Source of the DNA: Rattus norvegicus
Lineage: Eukaryota; Chordata; Mammalia; Rodentia; Muridae
NCBI RefSeq assembly: GCF_036323735.1
Contig: NC_086029.1
Coordinates: 48,855,357-48,919,356, forward strand
DNA: 64,000 nucleotides
Reading direction: 5' to 3'
The notes under the pieces are model-generated. The model searched no databases and was not told the origin of the DNA. It was given only the letters and a program-made list of their open reading frames with translations. Each line of letters starts with the position of its first letter. Positions within the stretch are counted from its first letter, which is position 1. Made by a program: the position numbers and the translations under genes. Positions 55,716-64,000 of the stretch are shown one piece after another.

Positions 55716-56100
55716 GAGCTGGGGACTGAACCAGGGCCTTGAGCTTGCTAGGAAAGCGCTCTACCACTGAGCTAAATCTCCAACCCCCCAAGGCAACTCT
55801 TATAAGGACAACATTTAATTGGGGCTTGCTTACAGGTGCAGAAATTTAGTCCATCAAGGCAGGAACATGGCAACATCCAGGCAGACATGGTGCAGAAGGA
55901 GCTGAGAGTTCTACATCTTCATCTGAAGGCCACTAGGAGAAGACTGACTTCCAGGCATCTAGGATAAGGGTCTTAAAGCCCATACCCACAGTGACACACC
56001 TACATAGGCCATAACCACTCCAACAAGGGCAAATCTACTTCAACAGGGCCACACCTTCTAATAGTGCCACTCCCTGGGCCAAGCCTATACAAATCATTGT
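55632..56100 (+). repeat. Rodent interspersed repeat (possibly URR1-type), with an ID inside
   Basis: GTGTCTTAGTTAGGGTTTTA ... CAAGGCAACTCTTATAAGGA ... CTTCTAATAGTGCCACTCCC. It carries the ID at 55686-55789. Confidence 0.7.
55686..55789 (-). mobile_element. ID SINE
   Basis: Long T tail (about 31 T); duplication AAGGCAACTCTT at 55674-55685 and 55790-55801. Confidence 0.96.
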
Positions 56101-56329
56101 ATCCTGTTTCTGCTTTCTCAGCACTGAGATTACGAATGTTCACCCCCACAGTGGGTGCTTGACATGGCACAGAGGACCATACTTAGGTCCTTATGTTTGT
56201 ATGGCAAGAATTCTCCCCAAAGAAGCATTTCCCAGCTCTTCATTTTTCCTAACGGACCCATTAATTGGTCTTGCCAAGTGTATTTTTTTTCCATCTGAGT
56301 AATCTGAACTGTATAAAAACCTTTTGTTA

Positions 56330-56465
56330 GCCCAGCAGCATATGCTTAAAGCTCAGCACTTGGGAAGTAGAAGCAGGCAGATCTCTGTGAGGTTCTGAGG
56401 CCATCCAGGTCTACATAGTGAGTTCTAGGACAGGCGAGGCTATAAAGTGAGACTCTGTATCAAAA
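56330..56465 (+). mobile_element. B1 SINE
   Basis: AGCACTTGGGAAGTAGAAGC AGGCAGATCTCTGTGAGGTT. Confidence 0.75.
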
Positions 56466-56818
56466 GCAAAACAAAACAAAATGGAATGAAACAAAACAAC
56501 AACAAAAAGAAAGAAAAGAAAACCTTTGTTAGGCTTTACAAGCCCAAGTTCTACATTAGATTTACTTAACAGCTTTAATGAAAAAAGAAAAACTACTAAA
56601 TTAGCCACATACTGATCTGTTGTGTAACAGATTCCTCAGAGATTGAAACATTCCATCTTGCAGGGAAACTCCTTAGGGGTCACTCTTGCTGGGCTGGGCT
56701 TTGGTGAGACAGCTGTCTTTGAGTCATTTCTGCTCCTGTAACTAACCCCTCACCCATATTTCTGTAAGTAACCCCAATAAAGTTCATGGTTCACCAACTT
56801 GGACTTTGGTGGTGTCTT

Positions 56819-56920
56819 TTTTTTTTTTTATTTATTCTTTTTTTCGGAGCTGGGGACCAAACCCAGGGCCTTGCGCTTGCTAGGCAAGTGCTCTACCACT
56901 GAGCTAAATCCCCACCCCCC
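56819..56920 (-). mobile_element. ID SINE nested in the tail of a B2
   Basis: ID body next to a B2; the two together are bracketed by TGGTGGTGTCTT (56807-56818 and 57096-57107). Confidence 0.93.
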
Positions 56921-57095
56921 CTTCTTTTTAAAGATTTATTTATTTAATATAAGTCGCTGTCTTGACACACACACCAGAAGCGGGCATCAGATCCCATTAC
57001 AGATGGTTGTGAGCCACCATGTGGTTGCTGGGAATTGAACTCAGACCTCTGGAAAAGCAGTCAGTGCTCTTAACCATGAGCCATCTCTCCAGCCC
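56921..57095 (-). mobile_element. B2 SINE
   Basis: TTTAAAGATTTATTTATTTA ... GAGCCATCTCTCCAGCCC; shares the outer duplication with the neighbouring ID. Confidence 0.93.
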
Positions 57096-57107
57096 TGGTG
57101 GTGTCTT

Positions 57108-57352
57108 AGGTGGCAAGATGGACACAGTATTGGAGCAGTGGCTGAGAGTTCTACATCTGGATATGCAAGCTGGAGGAAGACAGAGACAGTGGACCTGGCT
57201 TGGCTTCTGAAACTTCAAAGCCCACCTCCAGTGACATACTTCCTCCAAAATGGCCACACCTTCTAATCCTTCTGAAGTAGTGCCACACTCCCTGATTATG
57301 CATTTGACTATCTGAGCTTATGGGGGCCACTTTTTATTCGAAACACCACAGG
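57108..57352 (+). repeat. Rodent interspersed repeat fragment
   Basis: GAGAGTTCTACATCTGGATA ... AATGGCCACACCTTCTAATC ... TTATGGGGGCCACTTTTTAT, related to the 51.8-kb repeat. Confidence 0.6.
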
Positions 57353-57711
57353 TGGTATTTGTACTTTGATCTATTGTGTGATTCCTATCTAGGGTGAGTA
57401 GACATGTGTTGTGACCCCCCAGGAAAAGTTTTGTCACACAACATCTCTCCCCCCCCCCTTTTTGACCTAGCTCTCCTTTATTTTCTACCACTTACTAATA
57501 CATGCCACAAACGTTCCCGAACACCTCATCCAACTTAGAATGCTTGTCTAAGCCTGTGTCTCTATAGTCTTTTGTCTGGTAGCAATCATCTGTAGTACTC
57601 ATTTTTATTTACTTAAGCACCAGGAAGAAACAGACTGGGACTTTGGGTTTATTATCATACTCTGTCTCGCAGCTAGTAAAATATGTCAACCGCAGACGAC
57701 TTTGTACACTT

Positions 57712-57840
57712 CTTTTTTTTTTTTTTTTTTGAGACAGGGTCTCACATATCATAGACTGGCCTCGAGTCTCTGTGTACCGCAAGGATGATCTCTCTCCTTC
57801 CACATCTTGAGTGCTGGTATTATATAGGCATAGGCCTCCT
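57712..57840 (-). mobile_element. B1 SINE, diverged
   Basis: T18 then GAGACAGGGTCTCACATATC ... GAGTGCTGGTATTATATAGG. Confidence 0.7.
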
Positions 57841-58167
57841 GGAACCTGGGAGATCATCTTTGATCACCCACGCGGACCCAGTGTAATCATAAGGCTTCCA
57901 ATGGTGAAAGAGAGAGTTGAGAGGCAGGAAGGATGGTGGATTGAAAGCCCAAGCAGTGTGCTGTGATGCCAACCTTGAAGACAGAAGAGAGCCGTGAGGT
58001 CAGAATGCTGGCCTCAGATGCTGGACTCTGCCTGAGGGATTCCAGAAGGAAGACAGTCTATTTTTAGCCCAGTGAGATGCACTTCACATTTTGAACTCTC
58101 AGACTATAAGATAACAAATTTACGAAATCCCAAGCCACTAAATGTGTGACTATTAATTACAGCGTTA

Positions 58168-58531
58168 TGTGAAGCTCACCAGAGATGACCACTCAGACAG
58201 TTTATAGTCAACTGAAAGTCTTTATTCCAGCCAGCTGGGACTACACTCAGGTATTTGGGACTCGAGTGAAGCACCAAGTGTTCAGAGCACAGTGTTTTAG
58301 AAAGCAAGAACCACACTCTGTCATCTCTTGCTGTTCAGGAGTGGAAGATTTGCACAAGCAGATAGTTTAAGAGAAGATAATGTGGGGCATCTTGACCTTG
58401 TGTCCCTAGAGTAGAGCTGGGCAATTTTCCACAGGATTCTCCATCAAGGAGATGAATTTTTCATTAAACACAAAATGGCCTCAGCAAGAATACAAGATGG
58501 AGGAACCTCAGAGCTGCCACACCCTGTCACA
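58168..58531 (-). mobile_element. Solo LTR, same family as the 43.7-46.1 kb element
   Basis: 364 bp with perfect 5-bp terminal inverted repeats (TGTGA...TCACA). On the minus strand GGAATAAAGAC gives a poly(A) signal near the 3' end. It shares long blocks with both LTRs of the 43.7-46.1 kb element (CACCAGAGATGACCACTCAG; GATTCTCCATCAAGGAGAT). No clear flanking duplication remains. Confidence 0.75.
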
Positions 58532-59700
58532 ATAGCAGAATCAAAACACAAACACGCGCTTGTTACGAGCTCTGTACCATACCTTGACTGATATTTCACA
58601 CTTCCTTTATATGTTAGAACTCAGTCTTCAACTGAGAACTGTTTCTGAGAGTGGTCAACAGGAACTAGGAGCTGAGCTGACTCAGTCAAACTGAGCTGCT
58701 CCTGAGAGCCAGGAAGAGTTTCTCCTAGCCACCCCAGCTGTATATACGTTATAGGATACTCACCAGTAATTTTGTTAGCATCTTGACTTACTAAGAACGG
58801 AGTGGTCCTCCTGTGCAGGTGTGATGCATGGATGGGGTGGGGACTGGTTGATACTTTCCTCTTCATTCTAAAAAGCAGACACTTGGGACTGAAGAGCAAG
58901 ACGGTATGGGGGAGTCAAGGTGGTTTTGTGGGAAGGGAGAGACTCTGACACTCTGCCATAATTTTTCATGAGGCTGCTCTTACTTAACCCATCTAAATCT
59001 TCAGTGTGTACAGGACCTGGCAGTCTGCCTACAGCCTGGGGTAGTCCAGCTGGAAGGGAAGCTTATGGAGTGGTAGTCACTGTCAGTATGCCCATTCATG
59101 GAGAGAATTCATTCCACCGCTGCTGGTAGAGCCACAGGCAGCAATTCTATAAGTAAGGTTCTCAGACTAACAAGGCAGAAAAGACAGCCAACTATCTTTC
59201 ACTTTATTTACCACATATAAATGAACCGGGGCTCTTTTGTTATGAGTATTCATTATTGCCTAAATTTAGAACATTGTATTAAAAGCTCACTGTAAACTTT
59301 TTCTTTGAGCGCGCTGAGGACGGCTGGTACCCAAGATTTCCCACATGCTTGGCAAGTCTCTACCAGTCACTAAGTGGTGCTTTTGATTAATAAACTTATC
59401 TTTTAGGATTACAACTTTCTATATTGCTTGTGTTTATTAGTGCTTAGTTTTAAAATGTAGGTGAGCCATTTTACATGCGACAACGGGTTAAAAAACATTT
59501 TTTATTTTTTATCCCAGCTCCGAAAAAAAAGAACCAAAAAAAAAAACATTTTTATTTACCTGCTACGATAAAGTAATTTTCTGTTCACGCCGAGGCTTAT
59601 TCTAAAATAAATTTAAGAATAAAGGTGTGTTAGTTAACTCAGTAAGAATGTAAGTAGTTATCGGTTACTACAATCAATCACAGTTCGCTAAAAGTTGTTA
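58532..59700. other. Flank upstream of the Get1 CpG region, no gene seen
   Basis: Largely unique and AT-rich, apart from the tiny ID fragment at 59513-59535. Confidence 0.4.
59513..59540 (+). mobile_element. Severely truncated ID insertion
   Basis: Only CCCAGCTCCGAAAAAAAAGA plus ACC and an A run remain. AAAAACATTTTTTATTT (before) and AAAAACATTTTTATTT (after) look like its target duplication. Confidence 0.8.
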
Positions 59701-59749
59701 AGCCTCCAGGAGTGGGATAGGTATCAACCGGCTACGGAAGGAAGCCCGG

Positions 59750-60120
59750 AAGGCGAAAGGCGAAGCTGGGTGCTAAGTAACACCCCGTGCCGCCCCCTAG
59801 AGGAGGTGTAGCGAGCGCGCACCGCCGGCACTGGGTGCTGCGTCCTTGCGGTGTTGCCGTAGTCGCAGTGCGCCGGCGCAGGCGCAGTTGACGACGCTGT
59901 CTCCCAGGCGCTGTCGTAGCGTAGCAGGGCTGCAGTGCGCAGGCGTAGGCGAGCGCGGAGGCGCGGTCTCCATGGCGCTGCTGTAGCGGTGCAGGTGCCT
60001 GGGATCCAGAATGAGCGCGTCCGAGACAGATCGCTGGGCGTGGTTGCTGGTGCTGTGCTTCGTGTTCGGGTGCAACGTGCTGCGCATCCTTCTGCCGACC
60101 TTGTCCTCGTTTGTAAGTAG
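59750..60120 (+). promoter_or_regulatory. Get1: CpG-rich promoter and 5' leader of Get1
   Basis: GC-rich, CpG-dense sequence without SINEs lies directly before the Get1 start codon. It holds repeated GCGCAGGCGC/TGCGCAGGCG-like motifs (about 59870-59945) that resemble NRF1 sites. A short upstream ORF (ATG GCG CTG CTG TAG, 59972-59986) would lie in the leader if transcription starts upstream of it. No TATA box is seen. Confidence 0.8.
60011..60112 (+). CDS. Get1: Get1 (Wrb) first coding exon, partial gene
   Basis: ATG at 60011 opens 34 codons (MSASETDRWAWLLVLCFVFG followed by CNVLRILLPTLSSF) that end at a strong donor (TTT then GTAAGTAG at 60113). I recognise the N-terminus of GET1/WRB, the tryptophan-rich basic protein that pairs with CAMLG (GET2) as the ER-membrane receptor delivering tail-anchored proteins from GET3/TRC40. 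Residues about 9-29 are the first transmembrane segment. The known protein is about 174 residues, so the coiled coil and remaining membrane segments lie in exons beyond 64,000; I saw no convincing exon 2 here. An open frame does run on from this exon to 60628, but it crosses the splice donor and enters SINE sequence, so it is not the protein. The neighbour relation with Hmgn1 matches human 21q22.2. Confidence 0.94.
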
Positions 60121-60419
60121 TTGTAGGGGGCGGAGACCGGCCGAGCGCGGGGCCTTGCGCGGTCCATGCTGCAAGCTCTCTTCCTTCAGATGGCTCCGAG
60201 CTTTTCACAGATCACGAGGTTGCAACCAGCTGCTCTTACTGCGCTTTGGAGGGTGGGGGATCCCAAGCCACACTTCCCGGCAGAAGAGCAGCACGGGCCA
60301 AGCATCCTCATCGGTGCCTAGGCCTGGAGCGACTGATCCCCGGCTGCAGGCAGCCCCCTTCTGCTCTAGAATAAGGAGCACGACAGAGCAATCTATGCAG
60401 GCCATATCGTTCTTGCTCA

Positions 60420-60612
60420 CTCAAGTTTCTGTTTATTTTTGGGTGTTTTGCTTGCGTGAATATATGCGCACCGTGTGCTTTCATTGCCAGCAGAGTCCAG
60501 AAGAGAGCGCTGGATTCTCTGGAATCAGGGTTACAGATCTTAGGTACCTGCTATGTAGTTGCTGGGAACAGAACCCAGGCCCTCTCTTACTCACTGAACC
60601 ATCTCCAGCCCA
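60420..60612 (-). mobile_element. B4-like SINE in Get1 intron 1
   Basis: AGAAGAGAGCGCTGGATTCT ... GAACCATCTCCAGCCC. Confidence 0.7.
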
Positions 60613-60810
60613 ACATATTTCTACATGACTTTCCATATTTCACTCATGCCTGTATAATTCCCCAAAGGACTGCATGCAGGAAGGTGAATAAAGATTTTTC
60701 TATGTACCAGGAGAGGGGTTGGGGGGCTTCTAACTAGGGGTGGATGGTCCCACACCCAGTGGCCTTCCTGGCCTGCCTGCATGTTTCCTCTGTCTTGTTT
60801 AAACCTTTTT

Positions 60811-60904
60811 TTTTTTTTTTTTTTTTTTTCGGAGCTGGGGACCGAACCCAGGGCCTTGTGCTTGCTAGGCAAGTGCTCTACCACTGAGCTAAATCCCCAA
60901 CCCC
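60811..60904 (-). mobile_element. ID SINE in Get1 intron 1
   Basis: Duplication TTGTTTAAACCTTTTT at 60795-60810 and 60905-60920. Confidence 0.96.
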
Positions 60905-60938
60905 TTGTTTAAACCTTTTTTAAAAACTACTTTTTTTT

Positions 60939-61095
60939 AATAAAGATTTTATTTATTGTATATGAGTACACTGTAGCTGCCTTCAGACACACCAGAATAG
61001 GGCATCAGATCTCATTACAGATGGTTGTGAGTCACCTTGTGGTTGCTGGGATTTGGACTCAGAACAGTCAGTGCTCTTAACCACTGAGCCATCCG
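60939..61095 (-). mobile_element. B2 SINE in Get1 intron 1
   Basis: AATAAAGATTTTATTTATTG ... CTTAACCACTGAGCCATCC, with a small deletion after GGACTCAGAACAG. Confidence 0.9.
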
Positions 61096-61135
61096 TACTT
61101 GGCCTTCATCCTGGTTTCTTGTGTAGTTTTTTTCA

Positions 61136-61137
<2 letters not shown>

Positions 61138-61172
<35 letters not shown>
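61138..61172. repeat. (GT)n microsatellite
   Basis: About 17 GT units. Confidence 0.96.
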
Positions 61173-61176
<4 letters not shown>

Positions 61177-62692
61177 TGAGGTCAGTTGGTCTCAAGGACA
61201 GTCCTTGGCCACTCTTATGCCTTATTCATTGAGGCAGGGTCATTCAGTAAAGCCCAGAGTACACTGACAGGGCTAGCTTGCTGCAGGCACCCTGGCTCCT
61301 CCTCTCAGGTGGTTCCTCATGTTTGTACAGCAGGAGCTTTAACCACAGAGCCAGATCCCTGCCTTGGGGTTCCACCTTCTTCTGTCCCGTTTCCCATCCT
61401 TCCCTTTCACCTCACAGTGGAGCTAAGGAAGCGGAACTCAGATGTTCAGGGAGGCTGCGTTGGACTGTCCTCCCGGAATTGGTCATGAGCTAGCAGGTCA
61501 GGAGGACATACAGATCCTGTCATCAACTCAGGGCTCTCCAGTACGTGTTTACCAGATGTGTGTGTTCCGTATTAGTCCCTTGTCACAAAGTATGGGCACC
61601 GCAGATTCACATGTGCGAGTGTTTGCTCTCTGTACACAGCCATCATTGTTTGGAGGAAGTGCCAGGACTTGACCTGGGCCTGGACCAAGACCTGTGGTGT
61701 TCCTGAAGGATGTGTAGCCTCTGTCTTGAACCCACTGAACTAAAAAACCCTTTGGCAGTGACACTTGGGGAGGTGGCTGGGTTCAGAAAAACAATGTATG
61801 CTTTTTACCATCAGGGAGAGGAGCCTGTCTGAAATTCATGTTTAGAACAGGGAAGATGAATAAGAGATCCAGTTTGCCTGGTTGCTGGGTTTCCAGCGAG
61901 GGAGCCTTTGGGAATGTAAGGAGGCCAGAATACCTCCCCACAATGCTTAGAGCACCCCTCCCCAGCAAGCCTCTGATTTGAAGGACCAGCAATGACAAAT
62001 CAATGACAAGAAGGTTGGGTTGAGGCTGCAGAGTGTAGCCTTCTGCACTGTGTTCCTGAGCATTGGTGCAGTCAGGAGGAGTGCACACCCTCAGTGCAGC
62101 AGAAAGGCAGATGAGGTGCTGGGAGGCCATATGGGCCGACCGCTGGGCACCCAGGTACACTGAGGAAGGCAGTGAGCAGCATTGTCAGTGGGGGCCAAAA
62201 GCTGTTGACTCTTGGCTATTTAATTCTCTTGCTGTTCTGGGGCCAAAAGCTGATGGCTTCTGGCAGTTAACTCCTGGTGATAGCTGCAGGATATTAAGAA
62301 AAGAAACTTAGTTACTGGGCTTCTAGATGGCCAGGCCAGGGGTTCTGAGTTCATTAACTCTTTGTGAGCAAGAGAGGAAGGAAAAGAAAGTCAGGCACAC
62401 ACACAGGCACACGTACACTGGATGAAGCAGAAAAGGGTGACACCACTGTTTGATTATTATTCTTAGTTTTTATACCTTCTCAGGATATTTGATTATGTGG
62501 TTTTTGAAACAGTTTTGCATTCCATAGGTTCACAGTAAGTTTAAAGTAATAGTTCATGCCATAGATTGATAAGGCTTAAGGAGTTACAGCAGATTGCTTA
62601 CATGTCTTTCCATTAAGGCTCGTACCCGAGTCAGCATTCATTATTATGTGTTACCAGCCCACAGGTTTATTGTAAGTTTAAAGCAATAGTTT

Positions 62693-62809
62693 GTTTTTTT
62701 TTTTTCTTTTTTCTTTTTTTTTTTTTTCGGAGCTGGGGACCGAACCCAGGGCCCAGGGCCTTGCGTTTGCTAGGCAAGCGCTCTACCACTGAGCTAAATC
62801 CCCAACCCC
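62693..62809 (-). mobile_element. ID SINE in Get1 intron 1
   Basis: Contains a 7-bp internal duplication (GGGCCCAGGGCC). Target duplication TAAAGCAATAGTTT at 62679-62692 and 62810-62823. Confidence 0.95.
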
Positions 62810-63880
62810 TAAAGCAATAGTTTTTATGTTGTAAGTCAGCACAATTTTGTCAAGAGACAGACCATCTGCCTCATGTCTTACTATTTGGAAGTCTTGCGTA
62901 GATAAAACTAGTCCATCATTTATTTTCTGTCCCTGCACCTACAGCAATTGCCCATTCCCCAGTTTATGACCTTCAGTTACCAGATAGCAGCTTCGTTCCT
63001 AACCCTGAAGGATGTTTTCCTTGATTATACATTTGTTCCCGGCCTGCTTTCTTTTCCTTGTTCAATTAGCCCGTGACACATGAAGGTTTACAGAGCTCTG
63101 TCTGCAGCTTGTATTCTATAGGGGGCTTGAGTTCACTTGTATCAATTTAGGAGTCCTATAAAATCATGATGAGGAATTATGAAATCATCAGTTCTTCTAA
63201 ACAGCGTCACTACATGAAGTATGTGTTCATGTTGGTCTGCAGGAAATCTGCCCGGCAGGGCGGGCTGAAGCCCCGGGATCATTAGGCTATGTCCTAGTGA
63301 CAGGAAAGGCAGATCAGCAGAGAGAAGCAATCCTGGGATTCTGCCTCTCAGAGTGCACCCATTGCAGCCATGCAAAAATGGTGGACCATCTCCAGAAAAC
63401 TCGCTTGCCATAGCCTTCCCTAGATGGCTGTGTCTGGTGCCTGTGGTTGGCCTGGATGGAATTTTTCTGAGGGTCCTTTCCTTTAGGTTGCTCACAATAT
63501 ACATAGTTGAGGCTGTCTAATTTATAAAGTTAGGGATTCATTGTTGTCTTAGGGAAGGAGACATTGGACACAATGTGTGCTCATACATGGGGAGCTCAGG
63601 TGTCCCTGAACTGACATGTACAGATGAATTCCCAGTACTGGCACGGCTGGCACGGGGTGAGGGTCTTAGACTTGCAGTGTGCAGGTGTCTGTGCCAAGTT
63701 CCTGACAGATCCTGGCAGTGGCCATGTATACACGCGCTTCTGGGGCCTGGCTGGTGTAGCCTACTTCCCTCTGTGAAGTAGTTCAGCAGTTTTGAAGTTT
63801 CCCCTTTGCTCTTTGCTCCAAGCCTTAATTGGGTTCTCACTTTCCACAGACCATACTCTTAGCAAAGTCCTTCCTTGGGA
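62810..63880. other. Get1 intron 1, no gene or repeat assigned
   Basis: The 120-codon minus-strand frame at 63142-63504 shows no domain I recognise. Confidence 0.35.
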
Positions 63881-63881
<1 letters not shown>

Positions 63882-63911
<30 letters not shown>

Positions 63912-63937
63912 TGTATGTATGTATGTATGTATGTATT
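63882..63937. repeat. (GTAT)n microsatellite
   Basis: About 14 GTAT units. Confidence 0.98.
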
Positions 63938-64000
63938 TTTGAGACAAGGTTTCTTGGCTATCTGGAAACGCAACTCTCTAGACCAGGCTGGCCTCAGACT
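63938..64000 (-). mobile_element. B1 SINE, cut by the window end
   Basis: GAGACAAGGTTTCTTGGCTA ... GACCAGGCTGGCCTCAGACT. Confidence 0.85.

Larger units (their letters stand above)
60113..64000 (+). other. Get1: Get1 intron 1 (continues past the window)
   Basis: After the GTAAGTAG donor the sequence is non-coding as far as I can see. It contains B4, ID and B2 SINEs, a (GT)n tract, LTR-like repeat sequence around 62.0-62.9 kb and a (GTAT)n tract near 63.9 kb. No stretch resembling the Get1 coiled-coil exon was found. Confidence 0.7.

Noticed and set aside
60011..60628. 205-codon frame starting at the Get1 ATG
   Set aside because: Only the first 34 codons are Get1. The frame then reads through a strong GTAAGTAG donor into intron and a B4 SINE.

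Overview
This is mammalian nuclear DNA, almost certainly rat (Rattus norvegicus). About twenty ID (BC1/tRNA-Ala derived) SINEs are present, several with perfect target-site duplications, which is a rat-type ID load. They sit among B1, B2, B3/B4 SINEs, L1 fragments, rodent LTRs and long (CA)n/(GT)n tracts. Two single-copy genes anchor the locus: Hmgn1 (complete, minus strand) and the first coding exon of Get1 (also called Wrb, plus strand). The same neighbours lie together in human 21q22.2, so the window is the syntenic rat segment.

Layout. 1-20 kb is gene-free and SINE-rich. It contains a solo LTR (3,037-3,639) of the same family as a provirus further on, a tandem triplet of ID elements (11,677-11,973), and an ERVK-like solo LTR sitting inside a B1 (18,634-19,142). 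20,018-26,149 is a class I (gammaretrovirus-like) provirus: two ~604-bp LTRs about 1% apart, a 4-bp target duplication (ATAG), a tRNA-Gly(GCC) primer-binding site, broken gag/pro/pol, a 473-codon open RNase H-integrase frame, and env reduced to its first ~40 codons. It landed in the 3' end of an L1 that is itself fused to a B1. 26-36 kb is again repeats, with an RPL37A processed pseudogene near 28.1-28.4 kb.

Hmgn1 occupies about 36.46-42.4 kb on the minus strand: six coding exons, 96 codons, with a CpG island over exons 1-4 and the upstream flank. From 43.7 to 46.1 kb lies an old minus-strand ERV-like element whose 5' LTR carries a 15-unit GC-box minisatellite; a solo LTR of that family is at 58.17-58.53 kb. 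46-59 kb is intergenic, with SINEs, microsatellites and a long polypyrimidine tract. The Get1 CpG-rich promoter and exon 1 lie at 59.75-60.11 kb; the rest of the window is Get1 intron 1.

Hmgn1 and Get1 are arranged head to head with 17.7 kb between their start codons, each with its own CpG island, so they look independently promoted. I found no operon-like or undescribed protein system. The unusual content is in mobile-element architecture: a palindromic repeat array in the proviral leader, two ID insertions into the same site of two copies of one repeat, a tandem ID array, a B1-L1 chimera, and a GC-box array grown inside an LTR. Boundaries of old SINEs are approximate (about 10-20 bp). Repeat family names were assigned by eye, without a database search.
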